A DNA stretch of 64,000 nt from Blastopirellula sp. J2-11 (GTDB taxonomy: Bacteria; Planctomycetota; Planctomycetia; Pirellulales; Pirellulaceae), in contig NZ_CP097384.1 of assembly GCF_024584705.1 (NCBI RefSeq), forward strand, positions 6,138,001-6,202,000, written 5' to 3'. A program made the position numbers and the translations under genes. Shown one piece after another: positions 9,091-19,605 of this stretch; within the stretch, counting starts at the first letter, position 1; every line of letters starts with the position of its first letter. The notes below the pieces were generated by a model that was not told the DNA's origin, did not search any database, and saw nothing but the letters and a program-made list of their open reading frames with translations.

Positions 9091-9390
9091 CGGCGGTCTA
9101 TGCGGCATACGAGGAGCGAAACAAGAGATCGCGTCAGCGGCGATTCCGCATTGCGAGCGAATCCGCATTGTACTCTGACCAGCCGCCCTCGGACAAATGC
9201 GCCCGGTCACAAGTGACGAAAAGCCCGCAAAAAAACCAAGTCACCGGATTGGCATATTCCGTCGTCTCAGGCGAAGTCGAGCAAAAATTCTCAATAACGC
9301 CAAGGAAAAACTCCTTGTCGTCGGCGGTGGATTTATTAGGCTGAACCGTTTGCCCCCGCCCCCATCTTTTCCGACAGAGCGTCCGCCCCC

Positions 9391-11076
9391 ATGGATACGT
9401 CGATCACGATCGTTTCTTTCGTCTTCTTCACCGCGCTGGTCGGCGTCATCACCTGGTGGCTGACCCGCGGCGATCAGCATGGCACGTCGGCCGGTTACTT
9501 TTTGGCGGGCCGCACGCTGACCGGCGGATACATCGCCGGCTCGCTGATGCTGACCAACCTGTCGACGGAGCAATTGGTCGGGCTGAACGGCGCGGCATAC
9601 AAAGATGGCATTTGCGTGATGGCGTGGGAAGTGGTCGCCGCCTTGTCGCTGGTGATTATGGCTCTCTTCTTTTTGCCTCGCTATTTGAAAAGCGGGATCG
9701 CGACGATTCCGGAATTTTTAGAGACGCGATTCAACGAAAGAACGCGTTCGATCACGTCGTTTATCTTTATTTTCGCCTACGCGGGCATCCTTTTGCCGAT
9801 CATCTTATACACGGGCGCGACCGGCATGATTGGGATTCTCGATCTGCAAAACATGCTCGGTCTGGGAGACGTTCCAACCGTCCTGGGAATGGAAACCGAT
9901 TGGTTCCTGCTGTGGGTTGTCGTGTGGTTGATCGGCATCATCGGTTCGATCTATGCAATCTTCGGAGGACTGCGGACCGTCGCCGTTTCGGACACGCTTA
10001 ACGGCTTCGGCTTGTTGGTCGGCGGGGCGCTGATCGTTTGGTTCGGCTTGGCGGCGATTAATGACAAATTCGGCTTCGATGCGCTGAGCAACAACCCCGT
10101 TACGGCGATCGAAACCTTGAAGACGGCGAACCCCGAAAAATTTAACTCGATCGGCGGTCTCGACAGTTCGGTGCCGTTCTCGACACTCTTTACCGGCGTG
10201 CTGCTGCTCAACTTGTTTTATTGGAGCACCAATCAGCAGATCATTCAGCGGACGTTTGGCGCATCGAGCCTGAAAGAAGGGCAAAAGGGAGTGCTGATGG
10301 CCGGATTTTTGAAGATCCTGGCTCCGCTCATCTTGGTGCTGCCTGGCATTATCGCGTATCACCTGTATCACGAAACGCTGCCGATGGAGTCCAAAGACCT
10401 GGCCTACGGCAAGCTGGTGCAGCAGGTGCTGCCGACTCCGCTGGCCGGCTTTTTCGCTGCGGCGATTATGGGGGCGATTCTCAGCTCGTTCAACTCAGCG
10501 CTCAACAGCACGGCGACCCTGTTCAGCTTGGGAGTCTATCAGCACATGATCCGTCCGAGTGCGACCGAGAACGAAGTGATCCGCTCGGGCAAGTGGTTCG
10601 GCACGATCATCGCCGTCACGTCGATGACGGTCGCGCCGCTACTGGCGGGACAGGACAGCATCTTCGGCTATCTGCAAAAGATGAATGGGCTCTATTTCAT
10701 CCCGATTTTCTCGGTCGTTCTGATCGGCCTGTTGACCAAGCGGGTGCCGGCGATTGCGGCGAATATCGCGTTGGTGGTCGGGTTCATTGCGATCGCACTT
10801 GGCTACTTTGTGCCGACGTTGGCCAACTTGTTGGCAGGGCCATTTCGCGAATTTCACTTCCTAGGGGTGGTCTTCGCGTCGTTGATCGTGATGATGTTAA
10901 TCATCGGAGCGATCAAGCCGATGAACACGCCGTACGAACAACAGGATAGCGGCGCGGTCGACATGACCAGCTGGCCACTCGCGTGGCCGGTAGGGATTGG
11001 CTTGATCGTCATCGTGCTGGCGATTTACGGTTACTTCGCCGATTTTAGCGTGCTTTGGACTGCAGCGAGTAACTAA
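9391..11076 (+). CDS. Sodium:solute symporter (SSS/SLC5 family)
   Basis: The 561-residue product has about 14 hydrophobic spans. It shows the SSS hallmarks [20 protein letters not shown] near the N-terminus and [19 protein letters not shown] in the middle, which belongs to the conserved sodium-site region. Length and pattern resemble the SglT-like sugar transporters, but the substrate cannot be assigned. Its stop codon overlaps the start of a small cupin gene by one base (TAATG), so the two are translationally coupled. A sugar or sugar acid is a reasonable guess. Confidence 0.88.
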   Translation: MDTSITIVSFVFFTALVGVITWWLTRGDQHGTSAGYFLAGRTLTGGYIAGSLMLTNLSTEQLVGLNGAAYKDGICVMAWEVVAALSLVIMALFFLPRYLKSGIATIPEFLETRFNERTRSITSFIFIFAYAGILLPIILYTGATGMIGILDLQNMLGLGDVPTVLGMETDWFLLWVVVWLIGIIGSIYAIFGGLRTVAVSDTLNGFGLLVGGALIVWFGLAAINDKFGFDALSNNPVTAIETLKTANPEKFNSIGGLDSSVPFSTLFTGVLLLNLFYWSTNQQIIQRTFGASSLKEGQKGVLMAGFLKILAPLILVLPGIIAYHLYHETLPMESKDLAYGKLVQQVLPTPLAGFFAAAIMGAILSSFNSALNSTATLFSLGVYQHMIRPSATENEVIRSGKWFGTIIAVTSMTVAPLLAGQDSIFGYLQKMNGLYFIPIFSVVLIGLLTKRVPAIAANIALVVGFIAIALGYFVPTLANLLAGPFREFHFLGVVFASLIVMMLIIGAIKPMNTPYEQQDSGAVDMTSWPLAWPVGIGLIVIVLAIYGYFADFSVLWTAASN

Positions 11077-11438
11077 TGGATATCTACAACCTAGACGAGG
11101 TTCCGGCCTTTACGACGAAAGATGGCTCCGAGATTCGCGAGCTGCTGTCGCATCGCAACTCGGCGATTCGACTGCAGAGTCTGGCGGAGGCCCGAATCCC
11201 CATCGGTCGCCAGACGATCGCGCATTATCACAAACGGACTGAAGAGATCTACTACATCACTCAGGGGACCGCCGAGATGAAAATCGACGGCGAAGTCCGT
11301 AACGTGACGGTCGGCGACGCGATCGCGATTCCGCCTGGCGCGACGCATCAGATCACCAACATCGGCGCGGTCGAGCTACGATTGCTCTGCTGCTGTGCGC
11401 CGCCCTACGAAGATCATGATACGATCCTAATGGAATAG
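11076..11438 (+). CDS. Cupin-domain protein
   Basis: The 120-residue product is a single cupin barrel with HYHKRTEEIYYI (cupin motif 1: His, His, Glu) and PPGATHQI (motif 2 His), giving a complete metal site. Three consecutive cysteines (LLCCCAPP) lie after the barrel. Overlap with the symporter gene suggests it acts on or senses the transported solute, as an isomerase or dioxygenase-like enzyme; that is inference. Only this ATG fits the overlap and family length. Confidence 0.85.
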   Translation: MDIYNLDEVPAFTTKDGSEIRELLSHRNSAIRLQSLAEARIPIGRQTIAHYHKRTEEIYYITQGTAEMKIDGEVRNVTVGDAIAIPPGATHQITNIGAVELRLLCCCAPPYEDHDTILME

Positions 11439-11720
11439 AACTGGGCGTCTCACTTTGTAGCCAGCCGTAAGAGGCCTCAGGACCAACCTCACCGTTCCTG
11501 GTGCGCAGGCCGCCTCTTCAAACGGGATGGTAAGCAGCCGATTTTAGACGCATTGCAGAGCGATGCCTCTTACTGACTCTGTCGGCCCCGACAGCGGAGC
11601 TATCGCGGCCAACCCGGGGAAATATCGCAGCTTCAAAGCTCGCGCCTCTGGCTACGTTGGGAAAGAGATTCAGCCGTTGCGGATGATCGATCAGGCTTTG
11701 ATCGGATGGCTCGACTGGGG

Positions 11721-12083
11721 CTACTCCGACGCCTGGGTCAGCGCATCTGCGGCCGCTTGCAGCGATTTCATTTGCGACTTCAAAGCGTCTTTGTCCGCTT
11801 TCTCTTGGTACATCGATTGAAGCTTCAGCGCTTCATCGCGCACTTTGGCGAAACCTTCCCCCCGATCAGATGCGCCTTCGAGAGATTCCAGCATCAAATC
11901 AAGATTCCCTTTGGCGGAACGGGGTGATTTCTCCGCAACGTTAACAAAGTCGGTGACCTGATCATGAACGGACTGGGCGACTTCTGGATTGGTTGTTCCA
12001 ACGCCTTGGCTACCTGGACCGCTGGGGCAACCAGTGCAGAACAGCAAGCAGGCGGCAATAAGAGAAAAGCTGCGAATGAACAT
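11721..12083 (-). CDS. Small lipoprotein, helical
   Basis: The 120-residue product has a lipoprotein signal peptide with the lipobox-like FCTGC near residue 19, then a low-complexity linker and a predicted all-helical C-terminal part rich in Lys, Glu, Gln and Ala. It should be anchored to a membrane facing the periplasm. It lies downstream of a DUF1559 gene on the same strand (137-base gap), a pairing that recurs in planctomycetes. Function unknown. Confidence 0.7.
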   Translation of the reverse strand: MFIRSFSLIAACLLFCTGCPSGPGSQGVGTTNPEVAQSVHDQVTDFVNVAEKSPRSAKGNLDLMLESLEGASDRGEGFAKVRDEALKLQSMYQEKADKDALKSQMKSLQAAADALTQASE

Positions 12084-12219
12084 AGATATACCTGGAATCA
12101 GCGAAATAGCCCAACAAAAAACAAACAGGGCAGCCCGAAGCGAATCGGCAAGCCCATCTGCCTACGTGAAATGGCAGATGGGTCTGAGCAGAACTAACTT
12201 GGAGGATTTAACCTTTGGG

Positions 12220-13179
12220 CTACGGCAGCGTGGTGACGTTGCCATCGGCGATCGCCAGCGCGTTGGCGTAGGTCGTCTGATCGATCGTTTCGGCGACAAA
12301 GCGGCAACTCGCATCGCCCAAACACATGATCACGCCACCGGGATGAAAGCTACGAGCGGCGACTCCGCCGTTCCAGTGCCTATCGGGATCAGAATTTTGG
12401 CCGAAGACCGCTTGATCGGTCTCATTCCCCGAGTAGCTGCTCGCATCCATTCGCTGCTTGGTATTCGGCGTGATGATCATCTCGGGCGAACTGGAAAAAC
12501 TGCGACCCGTGAAAGTTGGACCAGCGGCAAAACCCCACGCGCCGCGATCATCGCCGCCATGGTTCAGAATCATGATCTCGCTAAGAATTATCGAGTTCGA
12601 CGTGCCATCGGTCATGTCACGAAACTTGGCGCCATATTGACCATTCACGTTGAACGCGCCTTTGCGTGCATTGTTGGTGAAGTCATCCGCTTCGTACAAT
12701 AGGCAACCACCCTGGCTGACCGCATAGTTCACCTTGGCGAAACCATTAAAATCTTGCGTCAGAAACGTCGTGACCGCGGGATGACTAGGACACAGAAACG
12801 CATCGGGACGTTGCCGAGTGACTTGGTTATTGGTGGTATTACGAGCCACAACTCCAAAATCATATAGGTCATGCAAGTTCGTTTGCTCCAGGAACGGCAA
12901 GAGCATCAAAGCCCAAGTTGCTCCCCAGTCATCTTCACGCGCAGTTTCGGGCGCGTCCCCAGTTCCTAGCCAAACCGCAGCCGGCGGGAACGAGCCGAAC
13001 GTATCGTGATAGTTGTGCATCGCCAGACCGATCTGCTTTTGCTGATTGGTGCAAGTCATGCGACGAGCCGCTTCGCGGGCTTGTTGAACAGCCGGCAGCA
13101 GCAAGGCAATCAAGACGCCGATGATGGCAATTACTACCAGCAACTCCACCAGGGTGAACCCAGCTCGTTGTTTTTGCAT
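12220..13179 (-). CDS. DUF1559 protein with type IV prepilin N-terminus
   Basis: The 319-residue product starts with a short basic leader cut at GFTLVELLVVIAIIGVLIAL, a textbook prepilin methylation site with the +5 Glu and hydrophobic helix. NYHDTFGSFPPAA and the C-terminal FHPGGVIMCLGDASCRFV are the DUF1559 hallmarks. Such proteins are probably processed by a prepilin peptidase and assembled as pseudopilins, but their function is not established. Two more copies lie at 36665 and 49596. The start is fixed by the prepilin leader. Confidence 0.92.
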   Translation of the reverse strand: MQKQRAGFTLVELLVVIAIIGVLIALLLPAVQQAREAARRMTCTNQQKQIGLAMHNYHDTFGSFPPAAVWLGTGDAPETAREDDWGATWALMLLPFLEQTNLHDLYDFGVVARNTTNNQVTRQRPDAFLCPSHPAVTTFLTQDFNGFAKVNYAVSQGGCLLYEADDFTNNARKGAFNVNGQYGAKFRDMTDGTSNSIILSEIMILNHGGDDRGAWGFAAGPTFTGRSFSSSPEMIITPNTKQRMDASSYSGNETDQAVFGQNSDPDRHWNGGVAARSFHPGGVIMCLGDASCRFVAETIDQTTYANALAIADGNVTTLP

Positions 13180-13836
13180 GAGAAGACTCCAGAAAGATGA
13201 GAAAAGAAAAACGAATCATTCCAAGAGCCGCCATAGGAAGTAGGGAATGGGCGGCCGGTTGCGCAAAGTAGTCCCTTATTGTATCGACATTCCTGAGAAT
13301 TGTTGCGAATTCGATTGGAAGATGTTCGGATTTTGCTGTAACCCGTGAAATTTCAACCGCTGGTCAATCTATTTGCGCCCGAAAGGCAAGTAATCTCACA
13401 TTGACCCTCTGAGTTTTTTTACGGACAAGCCACCTGATTCTGCCTTAATTGACTGATTGGGAAGAATAGAAGGCCCGAAAGGACATCGCAACACCTACTT
13501 TTCGATTTGAGTTGGCGCGAGCGAGCTTGGGTTTGCTGACCCTGGCTGCACAGCCTCGTTAACCGGCCCACGAAGGGGGGTTAATCACCCCATGGGACAA
13601 ATCGCCGCCGACGCTAGGATCGCCTGTGGAGTGGCGACTTGCGCCGAGAAGTCGAAGTGTTGCGCCAAGCCAAACTTTCGGCTGCAAATTATTTGTTCCG
13701 TAAATTCGTCCGAAAACACCAGCCCGAACTTGGGATTCTGACGCACCCCGAGCGCCCTAATTGGCCCCCGATTACCGCAGCCGTATCATGAGGTCTCACT
13801 CCGCAGATACGAACTTCACCTTCTGGAGATTTCCCG
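13180..13836. other. Long divergent spacer, no gene recognised
   Basis: This 657-base region lies between the divergently transcribed DUF1559 and dps genes. It must hold both promoters. No open frame with a recognisable domain, no RNA gene and no copy of the palindromic repeat was seen. GGAG a few bases before 13837 supports the dps start. Confidence 0.4.
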
Positions 13837-14280
13837 ATGAGCGATCATGGCGCCGCGAAAGAACTCGGCAAGCTGTTAGCCGATTACTCCGTCTTCTACC
13901 AAAAGTTACGCGGCTATCATTGGAACGTCGTTGGCAAAGAGTTTTTCCCGCTGCACGCCAAGTTTGAAGAGTTGTACAACGACGCGGCCGAAGGGATCGA
14001 CACGTTGGCCGAACGTATTCGGGGGCTCGGCGCCAATCCGCCGGCTACGTTTGGCGAGTTTCTCCAATTGACGACGATGACCGAAGACAGCTCACAGCCG
14101 TCGGCCGAAGCGATGGTCGCTAATCTGCACGCCGACATGGGCAAGCTGAACGAACATGTCAAAAAGGTTCACGCTTACGCCGAAGAGATCGGCGACACCG
14201 GCAGCGTGATCATCTTGGAAGACTTTATCGTCGGTCTGGAGAAAGAACGCTGGATGCTCAGCTCTTACCTGCAGGCGTAA
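13837..14280 (+). CDS. dps: Dps-family DNA-protecting ferritin-like protein
   Basis: Dps forms a 12-subunit cage that oxidises and stores iron using peroxide and protects DNA in stress. The 147-residue product has the ferroxidase ligands H28 (GYHWNVVG), H40 (FFPLHAKFE), D55 and E59 (GIDTLAERI), all in the expected helices. The N-terminus is short with one Lys, so strong DNA binding through a tail is not obvious. Length is typical. GGAG precedes the ATG. It appears monocistronic. Confidence 0.9.
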   Translation: MSDHGAAKELGKLLADYSVFYQKLRGYHWNVVGKEFFPLHAKFEELYNDAAEGIDTLAERIRGLGANPPATFGEFLQLTTMTEDSSQPSAEAMVANLHADMGKLNEHVKKVHAYAEEIGDTGSVIILEDFIVGLEKERWMLSSYLQA

Positions 14281-14583
14281 CGCCGCGGCAAGAAATGGAA
14301 AAAGGCGATCCAGCCAGCGGGGGCAAACATCGGGGGAATTGCCGGCTGAGATCGCCTAAAGCGGGGGACACGTCGAATTTCGAAATCCACCGTCGTTCGG
14401 GCAAACAAAATAACGATGGAGCTTCTCACTCGACACCTAAATTGTTCGTGTGCTCACGAAAGAAGTCCACCGCTGCCGGATGTGGTTTTCCGTATTCGAG
14501 CCGGTGAACCAGCCGCAAATGTGGGAGCGAACCACCAAGAGGACGGCGATAGCTTGCGCCATCCGTACAATCGGCGATCGCCA

Positions 14584-15375
14584 TTACTCGGCGTGGGGGA
14601 CCAGTTGCCGCAGGTACTCAAGCGATTGCTCGATTTCTGCGCGGGGCGACTGAGGATTTTCGCGCACGACTGTAAGAAAGCCGTTGTAGCCGGCGTCGTC
14701 GAGGATCGCCAACAACATCGGAAAATCGGCGGAACCTCGTCCTAGTTCAACTTCGATACCGCGACCGATCGCCAGATCGCGAACTCCATCTTTCGCGCGA
14801 ACATGCCGCACATGCTTGATCAGCGCTTCTAACGACTCGCGCGCCGAGAAACCGTTGACGATGAGTGCGCCTGGATCAAACTCAACGCCCAACAGTCCGT
14901 CCGGCAACACATCGAGCAGGCGGTTGAGATCTGCGGCCGATTCTGGCCCTGTTTTGGCGGTCATAAAGACTCCCTGCTGATGCGCGTAACGGCCGATCTC
15001 GGACATCACGTCGCGCAGCAGCGTGAAGTTTGGATCGGTTTCTTCCGCCGGAACGCGACCGAGATGATTGGTCAGCACCGGAGCGCCCAGTTTGTAGGCG
15101 CAGTCAATCGCCTCTTTGGTCGCCAGAATGCGGCGGTCCAGATCTTCCGAGTCGTAATAGCCGCGGCGCGTCGGATAGGTCGCGGCGCAAACCTTGAGAT
15201 TCAAGTCTTCTAGCAGTTTGCGAAATTGCCGCACGCCGGTTTGCGACAGTTCACGCGGCGCGATTTCGTGGCGCAGATCGATTTCGACGCCTCGAGCGCC
15301 TAGTTCCGATGCGACCTGCAACGCTTTGCGGACCGGAAGACGAAGGGAACGAAGTTGAACTCCAAAACGAAACAT
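14584..15375 (-). CDS. TIM-barrel sugar phosphate isomerase/epimerase family
   Basis: The 263-residue product is an AP-endonuclease-2-like barrel: ELGARGVEIDLRHE in strand 2, APVLTNHLG in the middle, GVEFDPG near the sixth strand and HVRAKDGV with metal-ligand-like His and Asp near the end. This fold is shared by inositol and sugar isomerases and many uncharacterised planctomycete enzymes. The ATG at 15375 is preferred because the 15 extra residues from 15420 do not fit the first barrel strand. It is divergent from the large secreted protein gene at 15544. Confidence 0.75.
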   Translation of the reverse strand: MFRFGVQLRSLRLPVRKALQVASELGARGVEIDLRHEIAPRELSQTGVRQFRKLLEDLNLKVCAATYPTRRGYYDSEDLDRRILATKEAIDCAYKLGAPVLTNHLGRVPAEETDPNFTLLRDVMSEIGRYAHQQGVFMTAKTGPESAADLNRLLDVLPDGLLGVEFDPGALIVNGFSARESLEALIKHVRHVRAKDGVRDLAIGRGIEVELGRGSADFPMLLAILDDAGYNGFLTVVRENPQSPRAEIEQSLEYLRQLVPHAE

Positions 15376-15543
15376 AACGGTTGTCGCGATTGTCAGGGTT
15401 GTCGGGTGGGGGGCGTCCAAGCGACGGCTAGTCGATGACGCGTCCGTCTGGCTTTATCCGTGGAATAAGCAACGTTTTCAAGTACCTTTGCGCGCAGCAA
15501 GCGCTCGCGTCGTTGATTATTGTCCCTTTGCGTCCCCTGCGAT

Positions 15544-18210
15544 ATGACCTCGCTTCTGTTATTGCCGATTCTGATTGCCGCGATGCCGCAGGCCGATGCG
15601 CCCATCGAATCGCGTCATCCAGAGGCGATCGAGCTTTACCATTGCGATTTTTCGCAAGACTTTGATTTGAACTACGACGAGTGGCCCGATCAATGGACGC
15701 GACGCGGGGGAGTTGGATATCCGCGCTATCTAGATATCAAAGTATCGGAAGAAGACGCCGCCGTCGGCGATCGTTCGTTGAAAATCGCACTCGATGGCGG
15801 AGCGGCTGCGATCTATAGCCCGCCGATCGAAGCACGGGAGATTTTCAGCTATGTCTTGGAAGCGCGGATGCGCACCGAGGGGCTGACGTACGACAAAGCG
15901 TTTCTCTCGATTACCTTTTTCAACGCCCAAGAACAGCCGATCGAGACTTTCTATTCTGAGCAATTTCGGGAGACCGGCGGTTGGATCAAGCTACGCGTCG
16001 GACCGGTAGCGCCAAGTTCGTCCGATGTCGCCATGGTGGTGATCGGACTGCATGTCGAACCAAGCGGCAAGATTGACGAAGACCTCACCGGCGCCGCTTT
16101 CTTCGACGATATCTGGTTTGCGCGGCTGCCAAAGATGATGCTCGCGACTCCTGATAATAACCATGTCTTTTCCGATCCCAGCCAGATCGAGATCATCTGC
16201 GAAATCACCGGCATCGTCGAACGCGATCCGCGAATCGTCTTTGAACTGGTCGACGTCGGTCGCCAATCGTTGGCCAAGATGGAAAGCCGCTTGAACGGCA
16301 GAGTGGTGGCGCGCAAATCGAACCTGGCGTCTGAGTTGTTTGGCAAACAAGCGCAGGCGACGGTGAATTGGGATGTCGGCTACGCCGGCAAGATGCAATG
16401 GAAGCCGCCGATATCGCAGTTCGGCTTTTACGAAGTGCACGCCACCATGATCGGCAGCACTGGGCTCATGCATCGCCGTGTGATTTCTGTGGCGGTCGTG
16501 CCAGACGAACCTCCGCCAACCTCCGGCGAGTTCGGCTGGTCGCTGCGCGATGCGGAAACGCCGCTCGACATGACCAACATGGGCAACCTATTGACCAAGG
16601 TAGGCGTGAACTGGGTCAAGTTCCCGGTTTGGTACGGCGAGAACGAAAAAGAGCGGGCCAACGAAGTAGCTCGATTCGCCGAGCGTCTCAAGAAGAACCA
16701 TATCGAAATGATCGCGCTGGTCGACAAGCCGCCGGCCGATATTCGCTATCTGTTTGGCGAAAGTGAGAATTTGTTGGTCGCCAGCATCTTCGCCGAACCG
16801 ATCTTGTGGCGCCCTTATCTCGAACCGGTGATGACTCGCCTGTCGTTGAAGGTGCGGTACTGGCAATTGGGATCTGACGAAGACGTCAGTTTTGTCGGCT
16901 ATCGGAACTTGATCGAGAAACTATCGCAAATTCATGCCGAACTGAAAAAATCGGGACAGGACATTCGACTCGGCGTGCCGTGGCGCTGGATGGCCGAAAC
17001 TCCTGCGGCGCGCAAACTCCCCTGGGACTTTCTCGCCTATTCGATCATTCCGCAAAACGGCGACGTGAATGAAGTGATTCCGTTAACCAAGAATGAACTC
17101 GCTTCGTACCTGGATCGATCGGCTGGCGCGACGCAGCGATTTGTGACGATCTATCCCTTGGCGCGCTCGAAATACACGACCAACGAACGTGCCCGCGATT
17201 TGCTGGAAAAGATGTTGGCCGCCAAAATTCATCATGCCGAAGCGGTGTTCATTCCTCGGCCGTTTGATCGTGAATACGGATTAATGAACGAAGACGGTTC
17301 TCCCAGCGAACTGCTGCTCCCTTGGCGGACGACGGCGCAAATGGTCTCTGGCGCAACGTACTTGGGGCAGCTTGAGCTTCCCCAGGACAGCAACAATCAT
17401 GTGTTTACGCGCGACGGGGCGACAACGATGGTGATTTGGAACGATCGCCCTGTCACCGAAACTTTGTACCTGGGGGACAGCGTCGAAGTGGTCGATCTCT
17501 GGGGACGCCGCGTGACGCCGACTCAAGAGGAGCATCGCCAGGTGATTGAAGTCGGCCCGATCCCGATATTTGTGGTCGGTATGAACGAATCGGTCGCCAA
17601 GATGCGAATGAGTTGCCAGTTTGACCCCAACGTCTTGAGCAGCAATTTCGGCATTCCTCAGCGTTTGAAGTTATCGACGAAAAATGAGTTTCCGCAAAGT
17701 TTGAGCGGAGTCATCCGCATTGTCGGCCCTGACGTTTGGGAGATTACGCCCGACGTGACTCCGTTCAAATTGTCACTCGGCGGCGAGTACGTCAACATGC
17801 TGAGCATCTTGCTGCGGAACGACGCTTCGAGCGGCTACCAACGCGTGCGGCTGGATTTTGAAATTGAAGCCGACAAAACTTACAAGTTTAGCGTTTATCG
17901 GCGGATCCTGATCGGCAGCGGCATGCTCAGCGTCGAAGCGTCGAGCCGATTGGATAAAGCGACCGGCGATTTGATTGTCGAAGCCGAACTGTTGAAGCAA
18001 GATGACGAGTTCTCGACCTTCGACTGCATGCTGTTTGCACCAGGAAGAAAGCGTATGCAACTGCGCGTGACCAACATGTCGCGTGGACGAAAGTTGATCA
18101 CTTATCGCATTCCACAAGGCTCTGATTTGATTGGCGCGAACCTGCTGTTGCAGATTCGTGAAATCGGCGGGGTTCGAATCTTCAACCACCGCATCCTCGC
18201 CGAATATTAG
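15544..18210 (+). CDS. Large secreted protein with glycoside-hydrolase-like barrel
   Basis: The 888-residue product has a signal peptide (TSLLLLPILIAAM then ADA). An N-terminal beta-rich part (about 30-300) resembles a carbohydrate-binding jelly roll. A central TIM-barrel-like part (about 320-620) contains VGVNWVKFPVWYGENEKER and VRYWQLGSDEDV, which resembles the strand-4 position where clan GH-A enzymes carry NEP. The typical NEP is absent, so catalysis is uncertain. A beta-rich C-terminus follows. The ATG at 15544 is preferred over 15520 because it starts the signal peptide. Polysaccharide binding or cleavage is inferred. Confidence 0.7.
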   Translation: MTSLLLLPILIAAMPQADAPIESRHPEAIELYHCDFSQDFDLNYDEWPDQWTRRGGVGYPRYLDIKVSEEDAAVGDRSLKIALDGGAAAIYSPPIEAREIFSYVLEARMRTEGLTYDKAFLSITFFNAQEQPIETFYSEQFRETGGWIKLRVGPVAPSSSDVAMVVIGLHVEPSGKIDEDLTGAAFFDDIWFARLPKMMLATPDNNHVFSDPSQIEIICEITGIVERDPRIVFELVDVGRQSLAKMESRLNGRVVARKSNLASELFGKQAQATVNWDVGYAGKMQWKPPISQFGFYEVHATMIGSTGLMHRRVISVAVVPDEPPPTSGEFGWSLRDAETPLDMTNMGNLLTKVGVNWVKFPVWYGENEKERANEVARFAERLKKNHIEMIALVDKPPADIRYLFGESENLLVASIFAEPILWRPYLEPVMTRLSLKVRYWQLGSDEDVSFVGYRNLIEKLSQIHAELKKSGQDIRLGVPWRWMAETPAARKLPWDFLAYSIIPQNGDVNEVIPLTKNELASYLDRSAGATQRFVTIYPLARSKYTTNERARDLLEKMLAAKIHHAEAVFIPRPFDREYGLMNEDGSPSELLLPWRTTAQMVSGATYLGQLELPQDSNNHVFTRDGATTMVIWNDRPVTETLYLGDSVEVVDLWGRRVTPTQEEHRQVIEVGPIPIFVVGMNESVAKMRMSCQFDPNVLSSNFGIPQRLKLSTKNEFPQSLSGVIRIVGPDVWEITPDVTPFKLSLGGEYVNMLSILLRNDASSGYQRVRLDFEIEADKTYKFSVYRRILIGSGMLSVEASSRLDKATGDLIVEAELLKQDDEFSTFDCMLFAPGRKRMQLRVTNMSRGRKLITYRIPQGSDLIGANLLLQIREIGGVRIFNHRILAEY

Positions 18211-18233
18211 CGCCAGCATAATCGCGGCGGCGC

Positions 18234-18665
18234 CTACTCCCAGTTCAAAGCGTCCAACGTCCGCGCCAGTCGCACCGCTTCACGAAATGGCGCCAGAGAC
18301 CATTGCGGCTTGTAGCGAATGGCGAAATAGAAGTCGATGTCGTAGTGCAAATTCACCACGGTCGACAAGTGGGTGCAATTGGTCACTTCGACGCACAAAG
18401 TTTGTCGAGCCCGTGATTCGGCGCCGATCAAGCTTCCCCAAAGATAACCGCGACGAAAGCGGAGCGTCGGCTCTCGTTCGATTTGGCGAAAACCTGCGGC
18501 CTGGAAAAAATCGACAATGCGCTGCTTCAAATTGTCGGCCGGGGTCACTTGAAATTGAAATCGATCGACGAAACCGCTCCAGATAAATCCCGCTGGACAT
18601 TCGGCGTGGATCAGTCGCCCAGATTCGGCTGCTTGCGGCGACGCGTAAGGATTCATTTCGGACAT
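18234..18665 (-). CDS. MNPYASPQ-type protein of unknown function
   Basis: The 143-residue product begins MSEMNPYASPQAAES, a proline-containing N-terminus repeatedly seen in small planctomycete proteins, often before a membrane or sensor part. The rest is a soluble alpha/beta stretch with no membrane span and no recognised catalytic motif. A second in-frame ATG at 18656 could be the true start. It converges on the large secreted protein with a 23-base gap. Confidence 0.65.
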   Translation of the reverse strand: MSEMNPYASPQAAESGRLIHAECPAGFIWSGFVDRFQFQVTPADNLKQRIVDFFQAAGFRQIEREPTLRFRRGYLWGSLIGAESRARQTLCVEVTNCTHLSTVVNLHYDIDFYFAIRYKPQWSLAPFREAVRLARTLDALNWE

Positions 18666-18927
18666 GCGAGTCGCCTATGGTTCAAACAAGAAGGGCGTCC
18701 TTGAATGATGGCGCGAATCGCCGATGACGACAAGAAAAATGCGCAAAACGCCGTTTACGACGAGCGGATGCTAGCAATGCCGGGAAGGCGGTTCGATTTC
18801 ATAGGCGCGGCTGGGGGGAGATCGCCCGCCATGCAGAGCCGTTTTACGCGGGAATCTACGCCAGGCCGCCAAGGGTGCTCATGCTGCGAAGATGCAGCAA
18901 GAGCGTGGCGTTCAACTCCTCGGATGG

Positions 18928-19605
18928 TTACTCTTTTTCACTGGATACCGAGGATGGGATTTCGGACTCGAGCGGCATCAAGGGAACGTCCGCGACAAGC
19001 TCACCCAATAAGCCGGTCGTTACCGCCAAGTCAAACAGACGCGACTTGGTCGTAATCTTGAGCTTGCGAAAGATACTAGAGCGGCGGAACTGGACGGTCC
19101 GCAAACTGAGTTGTATCTGATCCGCGATCTCTTGATTGGTGCGACCCGCGAGCATTAACCGCATCACATGCGATTCTTCTTTGGTCAAGCTTTTTAAGCG
19201 CGTGCGACCAGCGGCGTTTTGCTCAAGATGTTGTTTTCGAGAGTAAGCCGCGCCGACGGCGCTGCGAATCGCAGTGAGCAAGTCTTCGCTACGACATGGT
19301 TTTTGCAACACCGCCGAAGCGCCAATCTGCATCGCTTGCACGATAAGCGCTACTTCAGACGCATCGGTAAGAAAGACCGTCTCGATCGAAACGGGGAGCG
19401 TCTGGACGCGTCTCATCAGATCGAGATGACCGCTATTCAGTTTGAGCAACAGGCAACCGCAGGACCCTGGTGAAAGGAGGTCGAGAAGTTGATCGGATTT
19501 CAGAATCGAGACGAGTGGTAACGAGATCGATTCGACCAATCTTTGGAGCGAATCAATCACCGCAGCATCGTCATCAACGAGGTACAGCGAAGGGACGTTG
19601 GTCAT
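18928..19605 (-). CDS. LuxR/FixJ-type regulator with degenerate receiver
   Basis: The 225-residue product has an N-terminal receiver-fold domain and a C-terminal LuxR HTH (LTKEESHVMRLMLAGRTNQ then EIADQIQLSLRTVQ). The receiver keeps the acidic pocket DDD at 11-13, Thr at 80 and Lys at 102 (QKPC), but the strand-3 phosphoacceptor Asp is replaced by Lys at about residue 55 (CLLLKLNSG). Phosphorylation in the normal way is therefore not expected. No histidine kinase gene is adjacent. The start at 19605 is preferred over 19635 as it gives a normal receiver N-terminus. Confidence 0.82.
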   Translation of the reverse strand: MTNVPSLYLVDDDAAVIDSLQRLVESISLPLVSILKSDQLLDLLSPGSCGCLLLKLNSGHLDLMRRVQTLPVSIETVFLTDASEVALIVQAMQIGASAVLQKPCRSEDLLTAIRSAVGAAYSRKQHLEQNAAGRTRLKSLTKEESHVMRLMLAGRTNQEIADQIQLSLRTVQFRRSSIFRKLKITTKSRLFDLAVTTGLLGELVADVPLMPLESEIPSSVSSEKE

